64,000 nt of DNA from Silurus meridionalis (GCF_014805685.1 NC_060887.1:16212463-16276462), one strand, 5' to 3'; positions 38,506 to 49,592 are shown, numbered from the stretch's first letter. Program-made: numbers and translations. The notes: generated by a model not told the origin, from the sequence alone.

Positions 38506-40821
38506 ACAGCTTGGCAATACATATACATATATGCATATACATATTGGCAAAATGTAGAAAACCCCTTCTGTGTTGTCCTTTTCCCTGTTGTACTGAATTC
38601 CAATTCTAAATTCTCACCTATTATTAACATAATGGTAGAAGATGCTGTTTATCCTATATGGTTGACACTGGTGCCACTTGTACCTCATTTGAGAAACCGT
38701 ACAATAGACCCACATTACAATCTTGTATTAACTCTCTGGGTTCCTGTCCCCAGTTCCAAAACATTTTCTCACAGGGTTTCTAGCCCTGATGATCCTCAAT
38801 ACTTTTTAACCATATATATGTTGTAATTCTATACTTGTCATTGAATGCATATTTGTATGGAGGATACCATTTGAATGTATGAGTTAAATTGCCTGCAAGT
38901 TTGGGTTTATTTATGGCCAAGGGCAGTTTTCTGTAATACACTCAGAGCTATTGCTGCTTTCCATAAAGACCAATGAAGTGAACAGAAGGAAGCAAGGACA
39001 AGAAGATAAAGGAGAAATAGATCACATGGAAAAAGGAATAATAAGTAATGAGGGAATAAAGGGGGAAAAAAAAGACTATGGAGATAATTGTTGACAAATG
39101 TTGGTGTTGGTAATAAATGCTTTAACAGAGCTGGAAACTGCACTCCAATGAAGCAATTAAATTGTTTGGAATTGAGAGAAAGAAAGAAAATATAAAGAGA
39201 AAGCTATTTACATTTTCAAAGCACACTATTTATTTGACACAAAAAAACAAAGAGGTCCAAAGCAGGAGAGAGCAATATAAAGGTTAAAGATAGAGAGGGA
39301 AAAACATAAAGATGAAAGAAGAAAAAGTGTGGTCTCTGGTCAGGGTGGGTTGGAGAGGGTAGCTGGGGGACAAGAAAACATATTGTGAGTGCCACATATT
39401 TGAAAATGGTTAAGGGAGAAAGAATGAGACAGAGAGAGTTGAAGAAATAGAAAGAGGTACAGAAAGAGGGAGACAGAAATAGAGACAGAGAAAGAGCAAG
39501 AGGTGCCTTGGCTTTTGCAAGGCCTGTCATTACAAAGATCTAGAGCCGTATTCCAATCCAGTTATAGCCATGACCACCACAAGATCTATTCAATATACAC
39601 ACATGCATGGACAAAGTGACACACAAGACCACAGAAAGAGTAATTTAAAGAACACAAACCTGAAGCATACTCGAACTGGAGTATGATGTACCGTATTTCA
39701 AATATTAAGTGATGTTTCAACAATATGCAGTGTCTCTGTACAAGGTGCTGCACTTTGGCATTCTGTCACTCGCTATCTTGCAAGCACACATTCAAACTCT
39801 TACTCACAACCCTTGGCAAACATTCCCCATCTTCCCCAAGTGAATTATTCATACACCATACAACTATTTCTTGGTTACACACATACAATAGCAGCAGCCA
39901 ACAAGCAATTCCACCAGTTCTCAGTGGAACAGACGACTGAGATGGGGTTACTTAGTCCTGCACTACACAGAAGCCTGTGTTTGACTGAGCGGAGAGTGAA
40001 AGAGCAGGAATGTGTAATTAGGTGTGCAAATTATATGTAAATACACCTTTTCTGTCTGAGGTTAGGCGAGGTTTCCGCTATCCTAAGCTTGGCTAACATC
40101 TGCCTCTGCCTGTTTCCTTGCCCAGCATGAGGGGTGTGGTGTTTTTACTTTTGGCTGAGTTAACTTGAACCAGGTCAGCGTATATAAAAATATAACAATA
40201 GAAATCAGCACAATAACACAGAGGTTGCATTAAGTAGAGGAATTTCACCCCATTAACAGGTGCAGCAAATTTAGCAAATACTTTCTAGTTATTACTTCTC
40301 TGATGTCAAATGAACTCAAAGGAACTTATGAGCTCAAAGGAACTTATGAGCTCAAAAATTCTCACACATTTATCATTTATGTAAGCACCTGGGACATGTC
40401 ACTGGGTGTGACCTGAGACAACCTCTGAAAAGGGATGCTTTATTTTAGCCAACTACTTGCATATTTTTGGGGAGAAGATGCACAGAAGACTTTTCCTGCA
40501 TTCTTCTACAGAAAGTTTGATCAAACTTAATTTAGTTGGATCTAATCCTCCCAAAATATTTGCTGAATATGCAAAAAACAGATTTTTGACTGCACCTACA
40601 TCACCACCACATGAAGTCGGTAGAGCACTTCATAGGAAATTAATAGCATCCTATGAAAGCAGGCATGTGTCATAAAGGTTGATTAGTAATACCACTGCAA
40701 GAACAACACATTCCATTCCGTGCCATGAAGAACCGCAAAACCATGTCAATGTATTATAATGTTTCAGTAAAAATATTTTTCAGCCTGTCACGTTAGAGCA
40801 TCAAACTTTAGAATGGCATGG

Positions 40822-40892
<71 letters not shown>

Positions 40893-43151
40893 GCAATAAA
40901 CACTAATACATACACATTTCTATTTGTGTGAAAATAAAGCAGACAAAATTTATAAATAATAAAAACAAATATCTAGCTTGGTGCAATGATAATAATGGCT
41001 GATTTTGTCTGATGTTGAATGCTAAGCATTGAGAGGGATAATTGGTCTTCAAATGGAGGATCACTAGGTGAGTATTTCTGCAAGTCATTTAACTACATTT
41101 GGGGCTTTGACTAAGTCAGTTCTATGCATAGTAATCAGCATTAATAAAATAAATTTTTCCAAGTTGTATTTAGTCTTACCAGAAATCCGTTTTGATTATC
41201 CGGTGTAAGCGTCATGCCCAAGTGAGAGTTTTTTAGATTCCGTGACACATTCTGAAATGCATTGTCAGCTGTACACAAAAATTAAGGAAAACATTTGATA
41301 TTGTGGGATTACTCTAGGCATTAATTTGTGTGAATTGTTTACATAAGAATACTGATTCTTTGGTCATTCTTCTTACCTAGATTCACTTTTGAGCAATTGG
41401 AATTCAGCTCCTCTCCTACTGTACATTTGTAAACATCCCCCTTTCTGTTTTTAGGTGGACCATCCCATGGAGCACCAACCAACATCCTGTGCCAAAAACA
41501 AATACATTGAATTTATATGAAGTTACTTAAACTTATGTTTATACAGCATATGCATTAAGTGTAGAACATATTCAACTTAATTGGAATGGATTTTTGTAAA
41601 CAAGTTTTATAATGCAGAAACTTTTTATATTTTGATTGCAACACATACAAAAGAGGAATATATTTCAGTTCAGGAAAACGTCTATATATTATAGGGAATG
41701 TCACATGTTTTCCATTTGAAAGGATTTTCCAGGCAACTACACAAACATGTTGTATGTTCCCTTACAGGTAGATACAGTTTGTCTTTCTGGGAAAACTTTA
41801 TATATTCTCTTGCCAACTATTTTCAACAAAACCAAAGTCATTTCAATTATACCATAGTGCTTTTGAATTGTCAAATGTTAGTGGTCAGAATGTGTTGATT
41901 AATCTTCTATAACACTATGGCTTTGAAAGAACCACCAGCTGTAATTGAAATGATAGATTTATACTGTATTAGAATATGTTATTGTTTCCCATTTACAGGG
42001 ACTTTTAGGCAAGCTGCAAGTGCAATAATAAACAGTCTATAAACAGTCCATTATCATTCCAAAGAAACCCCAGTCTGCCTGCCTCAGTGACTATTGCCCA
42101 GTAGCCCTGACCTCAGTTGTGATCAAGTGCACACAGCCCTGTGCCAGCTGGACACCAGGAAGTGAGGCAGTGTGCGTGGGCAGACATGTCTCACGCACCA
42201 ACATTCTTAGCACTGAAACTCACCAGGGTTGTATCCTGAGCACCCTGCTGTACTTATTATTTGTTTGATTGTGTGGCCACATCCAGTTATATAACCATTA
42301 TCACGTTTGCTGATGACACTGTTGTGGTAGGCCTGATACATGTTCTCAGTGTACTACTACCTACTTAAGATTTAAGGGGGGACCCCAGTCACGAGAGTGT
42401 TCACATTACACAGGAGTAGCCATTGTCCTGTCACATTAAAATTCAGGTAAAGAAAGACCATCAATGTCTTTAACACCTAAGATGTTTAAGGGACACAAAT
42501 CTCCAGCTGGCATTTTTACACCTGCACCAAAAAAAGAATCCTGATAGGTCTTAAACTTTTTTGTTTATGACCTACATTCCTGTTGATATATTTGTATTAC
42601 CCCACATTTATTATACAGTAAATGTTGGTATGTTTTACATATGTTCCATATGTAATACTAATAAGAAAAATACACACTTTGGGTGGTAAAGATGCCAGGC
42701 TATATGACCCCATATACAAAGTGGGGTTACAGCTTATAGCAGTGGTCCCCAATCCCCGGTCCACAGGGGGTGAAAATATTGTCATTAATCCGGTCCAAAG
42801 TTTTAGCTAGCCTAACTCTCCAATAGAATAAATGTATTTACCACAAAAGCTGAAACCATTCATTATAAATGACATTGATTACTTACGTCGGTTTCTCTCC
42901 CCCAGCTTTGTGCTGTAGCACAGAGAACCCAAACAGAGTGTCCTCTGCACCACTGAAGATGCGTGGCTGGCTCACATCAATGTTAAAACATTGACAAACT
43001 CCTGAAGACATAAGACATAACAAAAAAGACATGGACAAATGCACGATTACTGTAAGAAGAGGAGAGAGTGATATACAGAAATGCATGTCACCTTTAGTAA
43101 AAACTGAACATAATACGTCCCTGTATGCTTAACAGACCTTCCTTTAATACA

Positions 43152-43218
<67 letters not shown>

Positions 43219-44328
43219 AAGAAAGAAAAGAAAGTTTTTCATACCACTAGCCAATGTACATTAAAAACAACTTAAACCAGCAAAACAAGTGGCAATGCGT
43301 AACATGTACCAAAATATTTTCCTGATTGCATTCTATCAAAAAATGTGGCTGCAAAAACAAAAGCTCAACCAATAGGGAGTTTAGAATACCACAGCGCTGT
43401 GTGTGTGGTGTGTTTTTAACCCATACACATGCCGGCAAGTCATTCCTTCTGGTCAGCGATCTGCTTTGGTTGGGTTTCATAGACTTGTTTATTTAGGGAC
43501 AGACATGAAAAGGCAGATATTCAAAAGACGGCAGGCAAAGGCCCAAACCCCATCAACCTCAAACATGATACTGCCGTTACTTCCCTCAAAGGGACTCTGT
43601 TTCCTCCGAGTTGTTTTTTTACTGATTGTTTGTAAGGGAGAAGGTGCTATTTAAAGAATCCTTTGTTTCCTTTTATATATGTATATAAAATTCTGTGCAA
43701 TCCTTCATTATAATTTTTTTCTTTCCCTAGATTCAGGTCCACTAGATAGGATTGAGACTTTAGAGCTTAAAAATGAAACTGGATCCATTCTGCGATTTTA
43801 TGATTATATAAATATGATATTTCTTTGCTTCCTGGGAAGTGTGGGGTTTTTTTTTTGGTCCATGCCTCCGAAGCTGTGTCATGACAACTGTAAACATTTA
43901 TGCAGTGTGGTTTTGAATGGTTCCAATAGCAGAGCAGATCTATCCCATAAGCTCTCACTACAGCCCACACATCTACAATCAATTACTTGCATTTCTAAGC
44001 CAATAACATCCTAATGACCACATTTTAACCTTTGTGTAATGGTCTCTACTCTCCTCTAAAGCCAGAACCAAAGCTCAGCACTAACCATGATCCTGAATGC
44101 TAATCAAATGAAATGTTTTTATTATTTTTATTTGTATAGCATTTATAACAATGGACATTGTCTCAAAACATATAAGCTTTTCAATACTGTTTTACCCCTC
44201 ACCCTTAACTGCATGGTTTATTTTCCTGTTGCATATTTAATTATAGAGAATATGCACACACCATCCACTTTAGTAAGTACACCTGTGTATTTACACATTC
44301 AAACAGTTAGCTTATCAGCTAGACATCC

Positions 44329-44386
<58 letters not shown>

Positions 44387-44641
44387 CATGCATTTTGTCA
44401 TATCGTATCATATCATGTCATATCATATTTTGTCAAATCATAGTGCCATAATGCATTATGATTTTCGAAACAAATGATGTTAGCACATTGCGAATAAGTT
44501 TCTATTAGGATACAGGAATACTGTAGACATTACTGTTGGATGTCTAGCTGATAAGCTAACTGTATGAATGTGTAAGTACACAGGTGTACTTACTAAAGTG
44601 AATGGTGTGCATATTCTCTATAATTAAATAAATATATATAT

Positions 44642-44707
<66 letters not shown>

Positions 44708-47700
44708 TAGTTAGTTTAAGATATAATGCATGCTGTGCCAATATGAAGGTATAATATGCATGTAAGCGTTAAGGGTCACGGTCATAATTACTGGCAATGG
44801 TGTTAGTAATTATGACCGTGACCCTTATCCCTTACATGCATATTTTTTTTTTTTATACAAAAAAAAAATGCTTATTTGGCTTAAATGTTGCAAATTGCAG
44901 TAGCAAATACGCCAACTGCAGGCATGAAACATACACTACTATACATCCAGTACCTCTATAATAAATCTGTTTCAGTCAGTTTTTCTCTGACATAAACTTT
45001 CTTTTATTATTTTCTTCTCTCTGGCTTCCCTATGTACATCTCTATAGAGTTAAATGAGTAATAGATGTTCATAAGAGCATTATATAGAGATTAATAATCA
45101 ATACCAAATTAGCTAAAATTTAGACACATTCCAAAGAGAGCACAATTTTCTTGTTGCTGTTTAGTTATCACTCACTGCTATGTGTCAGTGGAGATATACC
45201 AGGACATAGGCTGATAAAGACATAAACATGACTCACTTATTACTTTCCCATCTTGACTAAATGTATTAGCTTTCCTCCGATGTCCTCCTTCTCACTGTCA
45301 CACATGTTAAGTTTATTGCAACTAGTTTCCTTTCTAATTTACTTCAGAAGCTTTCTTTCACAGACCTGTCCTCATTGTTTTGTGGGTATTTTCTTGCTTA
45401 TGATGATTTATTTTCATCCTACCAGTCCTCTTGAGAGGTGTGGGTTGAAAGAATGAATAAAGGGGGAGTGGAAGATTTCCCTGAACCAGCACCTGTGTTC
45501 TTCATCTAAATACAGCTTAACATAGCGAAACTTGTTCATCACAGACAAAGTTCTGTTGAATCCATTAACAATACCATACTGTACACAACACACACACATG
45601 CTAAAATCCACAAGAGCTGGGATTTATGCATGTAAATCACTTGACACAGTACAGCAGCTATGAAAACTTTGGTCAGCAACTGTCACGTGGAGATAATAAA
45701 ATATTCAGATGTGAATTTACAGTGGCAATTAAAGACATTAAGCATGAGGTGGTATGTAATTTCAACATTGCTGTTTACATACAGTATTACCTGTCTTTTT
45801 ATTATAGCGATTTATGACAACACTTTACAGTACTGTTAAAACCACCTACCTTATATTGTGTAGGTCCCCCGTGAGCGTACAAACAGCTCTGACAGTCAAG
45901 GGACAAACTCCTCAAACATCAGAAGATGTGCTGTTGTATATGGTTCTTATTTGCCCACCACATCCCACAGATGGTGAGATCAGAATAAGTATGAACCATA
46001 AAGGCCTACAACCTTCATAGGTCTTGTGAAGTTGATGCCTTGATGAGTCAGAGCTGTTTTAGGGCATAAGGAAGACCTACAGAATGTTCGACAGGTGGTT
46101 GATTGTTACAACTGATCAGTGTATGTGGCAATGAAAACGCAAGAACAACAAACGTAAAGAAACAGCTCAACACTGTAGTGAATCTACAGTGAATATGGTC
46201 CACCCAAGATAAAACAACAATGGAAAAGAAAGGTGCAATGAAAAGGTGCAATGAAAAGGCTGATTTGACAACTTAATTTCAGAGTCATTCAGAACTCTCT
46301 ATACCATCCCTAAAATCTGTCTCCCAAAAGAAATGGTAAGAAAACACCTTTAAGAGAAAACCTTGTGTACAACTTTCTGAGTTAATGGATCAGGGTATAG
46401 GCAGGTTCGTGCAAGAATTAGAAATGAGGACAAACTAAGGGTCTCAATTTGAGATGCACCACTGATGGAAGAAAAACATTATGGTTAAGTACTAAAGCAT
46501 TCTTAAAATAAGACAGTCCACTGCCCCCACAGAGTATAACATGTAAATACAATGTTTACCAAAGAGTCATCAAAAACGAGACCGATGGCACAAAAGGTTA
46601 CTAAGCACTGCATAAACCAAAAGGGGCAAACCACCATCAATCTACAATATTAATGATGAGATTCTGGTGAGGCTCAGCAAAAATCATAAACTGTCAAAAT
46701 TTGGTAAAAGCCATATCTTTGGTAGTTATACTACTAATTATTTATTGAATTGGAAAGATATATTACACTTGCAATTCTTGCCTAATTCATAATGAACTCT
46801 GACCCAATTCTTTTGCTATTAGTTGTTTAATTACCCATTATTTATTAGTAGTGGTGACTTTGGTATTAATGTTGCATTACTCACTTATTCCTGACTAGTC
46901 CCTGTTAGTTATTTAGCATTGAATTATTAGCCATTACTCTAAGCGGTTACACACTTAAAAGTTTTCAGAAAGTTACATTCAATTATCAAAATGTATTGAC
47001 CATGCAATTGCCCTGCTGTGTAAAAGATATAAAGATATATAGAGATTTGAAACAATATAGCCTTGCCTAAACATCCACAGAAAAGCATGCTCGAGTAGCA
47101 TTTTAATTAGAAGCATATGTTTCTCTGACATACATGGACCATTAAGTACCCTTAGACCTGCCATTATAACTTGAAGATAAACTTAATCTTGAGTCTTATG
47201 TCTCACTTTTGAGTTTTAACAAATATTCCTTGACAGGTTTCCAGACCAACCTGGCAATGTTACGCTAGATTTAAGGCCATTAAACCTGAAATAGGAAACA
47301 GAGACAGACAGAACTGATGTTAACACTTTTGAAAAACAAAGCCTCCACAGAAATAGCAAAGCATGCTGGCCACACTGGGGCCAAGTGCATTTAGTCAAAT
47401 AGGTGTGTTAATGTGAAACAACAGAAAAAATGAAGTTTACCTGACTTAATCTATAGTCAAATACTTAATATAAAGCTGCATGTACAATTTTTAAAACACT
47501 ATTTTAGGATACTCTGGTTTTAAATTCGGTGTAATCTGTGAATTACTGCAAACCGATCAATATACAAATAAAAAAGAATTCCAGGCTGTGCCCAAAGTTG
47601 CACTGTGCACACTAAGTATGTCTAAATAGTACTGACAAAGGCACACGCATTTAAGGCAATATCTTGCAGCTTTGTTTTATTTTTTTTCCCCTTAAATATT

Positions 47701-48969
47701 AAAATGATTAGAAGAATAAGATGAACAATTCTGTTACTATCATTCTTCTGTTACTATGATTCAAAATTAATTTCACAATTGTTCAAATTAGACTAGACAC
47801 ATGACTGATTACTGACAGATCTACTGAATCTAAACATTATTTAAATAGAATTTTTCCAGCAATGTGATGTAGGCTAAAGGTTCCCAAACGGCAGAACATT
47901 ATCTCATGATCAAGAGGGAAAAAACAGATGAGACAGAAAACTACTGAAATATATATGTGGAATGGGCTACAAAGACATTTCCACAGCTCTGGGACTCAGA
48001 GAACTTCAGTTAGAGGCATTAATGTAGAAAACTGTGTTGAATCTTCCCAGAAGTTGTCGGCCTACCAAAATTCCTCCAAAAGCACATCAACAACTAGTAC
48101 AGGAAATCACAAAAAACACCAGATGACCATCTAAGGAACTGCATGTCCACTTCAGATATGATTTTGAATATAGTATCAATAGTATCAATGGTAGTAGCAA
48201 AAACACTGCTAACCAAGAGGAATACAAGGGGTCATTTCATACTGGCCAAAAAAGTGTAAAAAAAAAAAAGCATGTTTATGATCTTCAGGCCTTTTGGGAT
48301 AATGTTCTGTGGACTGATGAGTAAAGATTTTTGGAAGACATAAGTCCCATCTGGTGTAAAGTTAACACAATATTCAACAAAAAGGATGTTTCATTTACAG
48401 TTCAACAAGGTGGCTGGAGTGTGATGGTGTGGGGATAGATACTTTCCTGTTCATGCATCAGCAGAAGTGGCAAAAGTACACACATCCTTTACTTAAGTAG
48501 AAGTACAGATACTCATGTTTAAAAGACTCTGATCTGATGTTGAAATACTGACTACTTTTTTACTGTAGTTAAAGTAAAGAAATTTGGGCTCTGATATGTA
48601 CTTAAGTAAAAAGTAGCCATGACTGCTACCTGTTTTAGTGTCATGCTGGTAAATGGACATCACATCATATTAGTTTATTAAGCAGGGCTGTTGGTTGATT
48701 AGCCATTAGGGTTGCACAAGACAGTGCACTCTTATATATATATATCATTGATTCATCCAAATAGTTGTTAAAAAAGATTATTTCGAATCAGCTATTCAAC
48801 AATGAACAAAAAGACTTTGTTTACAAAATGAGACATTATTAGGGTTTATAACGGTTGTCGACATCCAACGTGAATGTTTTATAAATCAGACTGGAAGTGC
48901 GCAAAGGGGAAACCCACCTTTGAGCAGAACGATGATTTTTAGTAAGAGCAGGCACTCGCGTTTCTCCAT
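20057..48969 (-). CDS. itga10: Integrin alpha-10 (I-domain collagen-receptor alpha chain), complete CDS in 30 exons
   Basis: Thirty exons join in phase to 3516 nt (1171 residues plus TGA); coordinates are in the five segment entries. The order is signal peptide, beta-propeller with inserted I domain, three cation-binding propeller repeats, long leg, one membrane helix and a short tail starting KLGFF. Known role: pairs with integrin beta-1 at the cell surface and binds collagen, notably in cartilage. ITGA10 is preferred over ITGA11 for three reasons: the polr3c/rnf115 neighbourhood matches human 1q21.1, there are 30 exons, and local text such as [13 protein letters not shown] and PGPEF fits ITGA10. 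The cytoplasmic tail is only 17 residues after the splice in the KLGFF motif and ends in acidic residues. Introns 1, 4 and 8 are long and repeat-rich. RNA data would be needed to confirm the weak donor of exon 21. Confidence 0.93.
20493..20714. mobile_element. hAT-type MITE, 222 bp, with target-site duplication
   Basis: Its ends CAGGGGTCACCAAC and GTTGGTGACCCCTG are perfect 14-bp inverted repeats of hAT type. It is flanked by an 8-bp duplication (ATCTAAAC at 20485-20492, CTCTAAAC at 20715-20722; 7 of 8 match). There is no coding capacity. It lies in the last intron of itga10. Confidence 0.88.
21462..25861 (-). CDS. itga10: itga10 exons 16-28: extracellular leg domains
   Basis: Exons 25861-25695, 25406-25264, 25170-25060, 24548-24463, 24320-24179, 24076-23984, 23858-23782, 23402-23313, 22990-22906, 22759-22646, 22537-22430, 22297-22184, 21557-21462. 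They encode the thigh and calf regions with paired cysteines and N-glycosylation motifs, and the ENAYNTSL text typical of alpha-10/alpha-11. The exon 16 donor was placed at 25694/25695 because only this site keeps phase with exon 17. The exon 21 donor reads ATG followed by GTTCGA, a poor match to consensus, but it is required by phase and by alignment to the family. Confidence 0.9.
22114..22176. repeat. (GT)n microsatellite next to an itga10 splice donor
   Basis: On the itga10 transcript this is a (CA)n run that begins about 8 nt after the exon 27 donor (exon 22297-22184). Confidence 0.96.
24876..24940 (+). mobile_element. RTE LINE 3'-end fragment
   Basis: Contains GAGGCAGATGTAGAGAACAG and GATGATCTGCTGTGG, matching the last coding and 3' tail portion of the RTE copies at 52910-52990 and 55550-55640. 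It is antisense in intron 18 of itga10. Confidence 0.75.
25559..25672 (+). mobile_element. RTE LINE 3'-end fragment with (GAA)n tail
   Basis: Matches the RTE 3' end (GATGTAGAGGACAGGGTGGT, then a diverged GCTGTGATGACCC) and finishes in a GAAGAAGAAGAAG tail. It is antisense in intron 16 of itga10, and its tail ends only about 23 bp from the exon 16 donor. Confidence 0.85.
25947..27580 (-). CDS. itga10: itga10 exons 10-15: FG-GAP propeller repeats with cation sites
   Basis: Exons 27580-27507, 27336-27192, 27028-26880, 26772-26629, 26523-26320, 26077-25947. Three DxDxDG-type calcium loops are intact: DVDQDGITD (residues 494-502), DLNYDGFSD (558-566) and DMDGDKLLD (620-628). FG-GAP text such as GSYFGSEV and LQYFGRSL precedes them. 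Introns are short here and the exons are well conserved. Confidence 0.96.
28529..38448 (-). CDS. itga10: itga10 exons 5-9: propeller blade end and I domain
   Basis: Exons 38448-38334, 38175-38048, 36263-36115, 33547-33397, 28694-28529 (residues 123-358). The I domain spans about residues 161-358. Its MIDAS residues are visible: DGSNS (D173, S175, S177), T243 in GRETRTAEA, and D276 in [10 protein letters not shown]. These bind the metal that contacts the acidic residue of collagen. The exon 5 acceptor is preceded by (TG)22 and T7 (see findings). Intron 8 (28695-33396) is 4.7 kb and carries a SINE and a degenerate Tc1-like element. Confidence 0.95.
29449..29670 (+). mobile_element. tRNA-Glu-derived SINE with RTE-type 3' tail and 15-bp TSD
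   Basis: The head (29452-29510) matches tRNA-Glu(CTC) with an intact A box (TGGTCTAGTGGTTAGG). The body and 3' end (GATCCGCTGTGGCGACCCCT, then GGGAGAAGCCGAAAGA) match the 3' end of the RTE LINEs at 52995 and 55640. It is flanked by AAATAAGSTGTGCAA at 29434-29448 and 29671-29685, with one mismatch. The tRNA part lacks 13 bp, including the B box. It lies in intron 8 of itga10. Confidence 0.93.
30660..31050. mobile_element. Possible degenerate Tc1-like fragment
   Basis: Text such as ATTGTTCAGTTGGGTTGAGATATGG resembles the reverse strand of common fish Tc1-like transposases. It is too decayed to place ends. Confidence 0.35.
31408..31454. repeat. (CA)n microsatellite
   Basis: A pure CA run of about 23 units in intron 8 of itga10. 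Confidence 0.96.
32195..33260 (-). mobile_element. Highly decayed Tc1-like transposon
   Basis: The plus strand shows the usual reversed transposase text, for example TTTCAATTGGGCTGAGGTCT, the ATTATCCTG stretch and AACACTGTGCTTGATAATTGG. In order it matches a full-length fish Tc1-like element that I remember, but with many indels and no open frame. It lies in intron 8 of itga10. Confidence 0.7.
36759..36844. repeat. (CA)n microsatellite
   Basis: A CG/CA-mixed start followed by a pure CA run of about 35 units. It is in intron 6 of itga10. Confidence 0.97.
37173..37425 (-). mobile_element. Internal-deletion fragment of a fish DNA transposon
   Basis: The start (CACTGATCAGGTATGACATT followed by ATGACCACCTCC) and the later text (GTTCACCACTGTTCCTTCC, then TTGGACCACTTTTGATAG) are two parts of one very common teleost transposon. 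The middle is deleted between about 37260 and 37265. Another piece is at 45830-46030. Confidence 0.65.
38458..38502. repeat. (CA)22 microsatellite abutting the itga10 exon 5 acceptor
   Basis: On the transcript it reads (TG)22, then seven T, then AG and exon 5 (38448-38334). The repeat plus the T run forms the whole visible 3' splice-site upstream tract. Confidence 0.97.
40823..40890. repeat. (TA)n microsatellite
   Basis: A pure TA run of 34 units in intron 4 of itga10. Confidence 0.96.
41180..48969 (-). CDS. itga10: itga10 exons 1-4: signal peptide and start of beta-propeller
   Basis: Exons 48969-48918, 43001-42887, 41486-41377, 41268-41180 (residues 1-122). The first exon encodes a short basic start and a hydrophobic run ([16 protein letters not shown]). 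The mature chain probably begins at FNID (residue 23), as in other integrin alpha chains. Exon 3 carries the [10 protein letters not shown] propeller text and two cysteines of the first disulfide loop. Intron 1 is about 5.9 kb and contains most of the inverted repeats described below. Confidence 0.9.
42030..42370 (+). mobile_element. Rex1-like LINE reverse transcriptase remnant
   Basis: Plus-strand translation with frameshifts gives [20 protein letters not shown] text, a GCILSTLLY motif (42230-42255) and an FADDT-like core (about 42305-42325). These match Rex1/Babar-type reverse transcriptases. It is heavily decayed and lies in intron 2 of itga10. Confidence 0.65.
42738..42800. repeat. Possible hAT-type terminal fragment
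   Basis: Opens with AGCAGTGGTCCCCAATCCCC, like the terminus of common hAT-derived repeats. No opposite end was found. Confidence 0.35.
43155..43230. repeat. (GA)n microsatellite grading into GAAA
   Basis: Thirty GA units followed by GAAA repeats. On the itga10 transcript it is a CT-rich tract in intron 1, about 150 bp before the exon 2 acceptor. Confidence 0.95.
44095..44200 (-). mobile_element. Diverged L2 3'-end fragment
   Basis: TTATTTGTATAGCATTTATA followed by ACAATGGACATTGTCTC is a diverged reverse copy of the 3' UTR end of the L2 element at 8990-9040. Confidence 0.6.
44235..44629. mobile_element. MITE-like element with ~95-bp inverted repeats and internal (TA)n
   Basis: Left arm 44235-44331 and right arm 44535-44629 are about 94% reverse complements. 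They include ACAGGTGTACTTACTAAAGTG, the terminal text of a common fish DNA transposon. The interior holds a (TA)n run (44332-44381) and ATCATATC-type degenerate repeats. The outer edges are ATTTAATTATAG in inverted orientation, so the exact ends and TSD are ambiguous. It lies in intron 1 of itga10. Confidence 0.85.
44634..44703. repeat. (TA)n microsatellite
   Basis: A TA run with one CACA interruption, directly beside the MITE-like element. Confidence 0.95.
44755..44842. repeat. Near-perfect 37-bp inverted repeat (hairpin) with 14-nt loop
   Basis: Arms 44755-44791 and 44806-44842 pair at 35 of 37 positions. The core AAGGGTCACGGTCATAATTA is perfect. No coding or transposase text is present. 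It could be a foldback MITE remnant. If transcribed with itga10 intron 1 or its antisense, it would form a pre-miRNA-sized hairpin. Confidence 0.93.
45830..46030 (-). mobile_element. DNA transposon fragment
   Basis: Text such as CTTATATTGTGTAGGTCCCC and CACCACATCCCACAGATGGT belongs to the same common teleost transposon as 37173-37425. It is decayed. Confidence 0.6.
47885..48460 (+). mobile_element. Decayed Tc1-like transposase remnant
   Basis: Plus-strand reading gives [14 protein letters not shown] text near 48290-48325 and [10 protein letters not shown] near 48400-48435. Both are conserved DDE-domain motifs of Tc1 transposases. Stops and indels are frequent. Confidence 0.7.
48470..48740. 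repeat. Interspersed repeat, probably hAT-related
   Basis: CAGAAGTGGCAAAAGTACAC at the left edge followed by TACTTAAGTAGAAGTACAGA is a familiar teleost repeat start. I cannot define the right end or family with certainty. It lies only about 200 bp from itga10 exon 1. Confidence 0.45.
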
Positions 48970-49260
48970 TTTCTCCAAGCCAGGCGAAGTCTTTTCGATT
49001 CGTCTTCGAGTGTTTTTTTTTTTACGTTTTTTCACGTCTTTTTTCTTCTCCGTCTTGATCAACTTGCAGCCTGTGCACTATGCAACGCCATGCCAGCGCG
49101 CGCGACTCACCTTCAGATCCAGCTGTGCGCAGCGTACACACTCAATCCCCCGTTACACACCGCCTAGACAGGAAGAACACACTGTTCACAAACACTACAC
49201 ACCTGACTAAAAGCGGTACATGACCAATAACAGACCTACATCTACCCCTAAATGCACACT
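48970..49260 (-). promoter_or_regulatory. itga10 5' UTR and presumed promoter
   Basis: This is the region upstream of the itga10 start codon. It holds a long T-rich stretch (49010-49035) and a CpG-containing GCGCGCGACTCACC patch near 49097. I see no clear TATA box at a usable distance. The call rests on position only. Confidence 0.4.
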
Positions 49261-49548
49261 TTAGCTATCCAAACCACCTGGACTTGATGGAATTAAGGTT
49301 ATTAGGCACTGAAGGTTGTTTTAATTCTGAAAGGTAACTTCAGCACAGTTTCCTTTGAAAGTACTATTACTATTACTATTACATCTACAACATCTGTTTC
49401 ATAGTGAAATGTATGTGTTCTTACCTTTTCCCTACACACGGAAAGCTGAAAGTGCCTGAAGAACAGCACAAACTCAGATTAAGCACCTGTTGTGAAGAAC
49501 AGAGGCTTTATGTAGGTCCCATTAAAGCGACAGGACGGACAGTGACTT

Positions 49549-49592
<44 letters not shown>

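Noticed and set aside
38632..38826. Open frame beside itga10 exon 5
   Set aside because: Plus strand, short, inside intron 4, with no recognisable domain.
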